Assembly (NCBI RefSeq): GCF_005484965.1
Contig: NZ_CP034036.1
Coordinates: 186,001-250,000, forward strand
Reading direction: 5' to 3'
Length of the DNA: 64,000 nucleotides
Source: Brenneria nigrifluens DSM 30175 = ATCC 13028
GTDB taxonomy: Bacteria; Pseudomonadota; Gammaproteobacteria; Enterobacterales; Enterobacteriaceae
Positions 62,813-64,000 of this stretch are shown here, piece by piece. The position numbers and the translations under genes are program-made. The notes beneath the pieces were generated by a model. That model was not told the DNA's origin and did not search any database. It worked only from the letters and a program-made list of their open reading frames with translations. The stretch's first letter is position 1. Each line of letters starts with the position of its first letter.

Positions 62813-64000
62813 TCATGCCGGTTGCCCTTGAGAAACGTCCGCGTGCGGCGCGGCGGGGGGATAATAACTTTCGTTGCGGCCGGCTTTCTGTTGCAGCCCG
62901 TCAGGAACCTGATAGATGGGGCCGAGATGCGCCAGTTGCCGCGCCATATCCAGGTAACGGGCGCTGCCCTGGGTGTCCAGATAGCGGCAGGCGCCGCCGC
63001 GGAAGGGCGGGAAGCCGAGTCCGTACACCAATGCCATATCCGCTTCCGCCGGGCTATCGATAATGCCTTCTTCCAGACAGCGGGCCACCTCGTTAATCAT
63101 CGGGATCATCAGTCGGGCGATAATCTCCTCGGCGCTGAACGCCTTCCGTGGCCGGCTGATTTCCGCCAGCAGGCCGTCAACGCGTTCATCCTGCTCTTTG
63201 CGCGGTTTTCCTTTGCCGTCCGTCTGATAGCGATAGAAACCCAGCCCGTTTTTCTGACCGAAGCGTTGGTTGTCGAACAGCACGTCGATGGCGTCCCGAT
63301 AGTCTTTACCCATGCGCTGCGGAAATCCTTCGGACATCACCGCCTGCGCGTGGTGGGCGGTATCGATGCCCACCACGTCCAGCAGGTACGCCGGCCCCAT
63401 CGGCCAGCCGAACTGTTTCTCCATCACGCTATCAACGTCGCGAAAATCCGCGCCGTCGCGCACCAGCAGGTTAAACGCGCAAAAATAGGGAAATAGCACC
63501 CGGTTAACGAAGAAGCCGGGGCAGTCATTGACCACAATCGGCGTTTTCCCCATTTTGCCGGCGTAAGCCACCACGCGGGCGATGGTGGTTTCGGCTGTCT
63601 GCGGGCCGCGGATAATTTCCACCAGCGGCATGCGATGCACCGGGTTAAAAAAGTGCATGCCGCAAAAGTTTTGCGGCCGTTTTAAGGCGGCGGCCAGTTG
63701 GGCAATGGGAATGGTTGAGGTGTTGGAAGCCAGCACGGCGTGCGGGCCGACGTGAGCTTCGGTTTCCGCCAGCACCTCGGCCTTTACCCGCGGGTTTTCA
63801 ACCACGGCCTCGACCACCATATCGAGGCGCTCAAAACCGGCGTAGTCCAGCGTCGGATGAATATTGGCCAGTATCCCCGCCATTTTGATGCCGTCCAGCC
63901 TGCCGCGCTCCAACTGCTTGTTCAGCAGTTTCGCCGCTTCGTTCATCCCCTGGGTAAGCGGTTTCTCATGGATATCCTTCAGGCGGATGGGCGTGCCTTT
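62813..64000 (-). CDS. fadB: Multifunctional fatty acid oxidation subunit FadB, partial
   Basis: The C-terminal 396 or so residues of the 729-residue FadB; the N-terminal enoyl-CoA hydratase part lies beyond the window edge. The 3-hydroxyacyl-CoA dehydrogenase part shows VVENPRVKAEVLAETE, SNTSTIPIAQL and CGMHFFNPVHRMPLVEIIRG. An ATG at 63946 is internal, not the start. Forms the fadBA operon with fadA. Confidence 0.96.
   Translation of the reverse strand, partial: KGTPIRLKDIHEKPLTQGMNEAAKLLNKQLERGRLDGIKMAGILANIHPTLDYAGFERLDMVVEAVVENPRVKAEVLAETEAHVGPHAVLASNTSTIPIAQLAAALKRPQNFCGMHFFNPVHRMPLVEIIRGPQTAETTIARVVAYAGKMGKTPIVVNDCPGFFVNRVLFPYFCAFNLLVRDGADFRDVDSVMEKQFGWPMGPAYLLDVVGIDTAHHAQAVMSEGFPQRMGKDYRDAIDVLFDNQRFGQKNGLGFYRYQTDGKGKPRKEQDERVDGLLAEISRPRKAFSAEEIIARLMIPMINEVARCLEEGIIDSPAEADMALVYGLGFPPFRGGACRYLDTQGSARYLDMARQLAHLGPIYQVPDGLQQKAGRNESYYPPAAPHADVSQGQPA

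Noticed and set aside
63000..63946. fadB starting at ATG 63946
   Set aside because: Homology to FadB continues upstream to the window edge, so this ATG is internal.

Overview
This window is chromosomal DNA of an enterobacterium (order Enterobacterales). The gene content, the mutM / LPS core / hldD neighbourhood, a Mg-type hemB beside the tat genes and the dispersed repeats suggest Pectobacteriaceae (Brenneria, Pectobacterium or Dickeya-like). That family call is an inference from gene order, not a database match. Nearly all housekeeping proteins can be read colinearly against their E. coli counterparts.

Layout. 1-4.5 kb: rpmBG, mutM, a low-GC family-9 glycosyltransferase, then coaD and waaA. 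4.6-15.2 kb: an accessory island inserted in the LPS core locus, made of toxin-antitoxin modules and scars: a hipB with a decayed hipA, a relic of a second waaA, 23-bp tandem repeats, an AAA/DUF4143 ATPase, an intact hipBA with four phased operators, an unrecognised 379-residue protein, higBA, lldD with a wrecked aldA and an IS fragment, prlF-yhaV and yefM-yoeB. 15.4-23 kb: an LPS outer-core operon on the minus strand (waaQ-waaG-waaP, a GT8, an O-fucosyltransferase-like protein, two GT2 enzymes and a GT relic), led by a JUMPstart/ops element. 23-27.4 kb: hldD-waaF-waaC-waaL. 27.5-34 kb: envC-yibQ, yibN, secB-gpsA-cysE, pagP. 34-40.4 kb: yigM, metR/metE, udp, a tyrosine phosphatase. 40.4-50 kb: ppc, opgD, argE/argCBH. 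50-64 kb: rmuC, ubiE-ubiJ-ubiB, tatABC, tatD, hemB, rfaH, ubiD, fre, fadA and a partial fadB.

How the genes work together. waaA, waaC, waaF, waaQ, waaG, waaP, hldD, waaL and the variable transferases build the LPS inner and outer core; PagP then acylates lipid A. RfaH, encoded at 58.6-59.1 kb, is the antiterminator that recognises the ops element at 22.9 kb, so regulator and target lie in the same window. The ubi genes make ubiquinone; tatABC exports folded proteins, and OpgD at 43.4-45.1 kb carries a twin-arginine signal. Recognisable control sites include two ARG boxes between argE and argC, tandem CRP sites before udp, met boxes before metE, and an operator array before most toxin-antitoxin modules.

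The most unusual parts are the TA island within the waa locus (with a waaA relic and short direct repeats as insertion scars), the exactly 30-bp-phased hipBA operators, the 23-bp repeats before the ATPase gene, and the O-fucosyltransferase-like gene in the core operon. No tRNA, rRNA or CRISPR array was seen.
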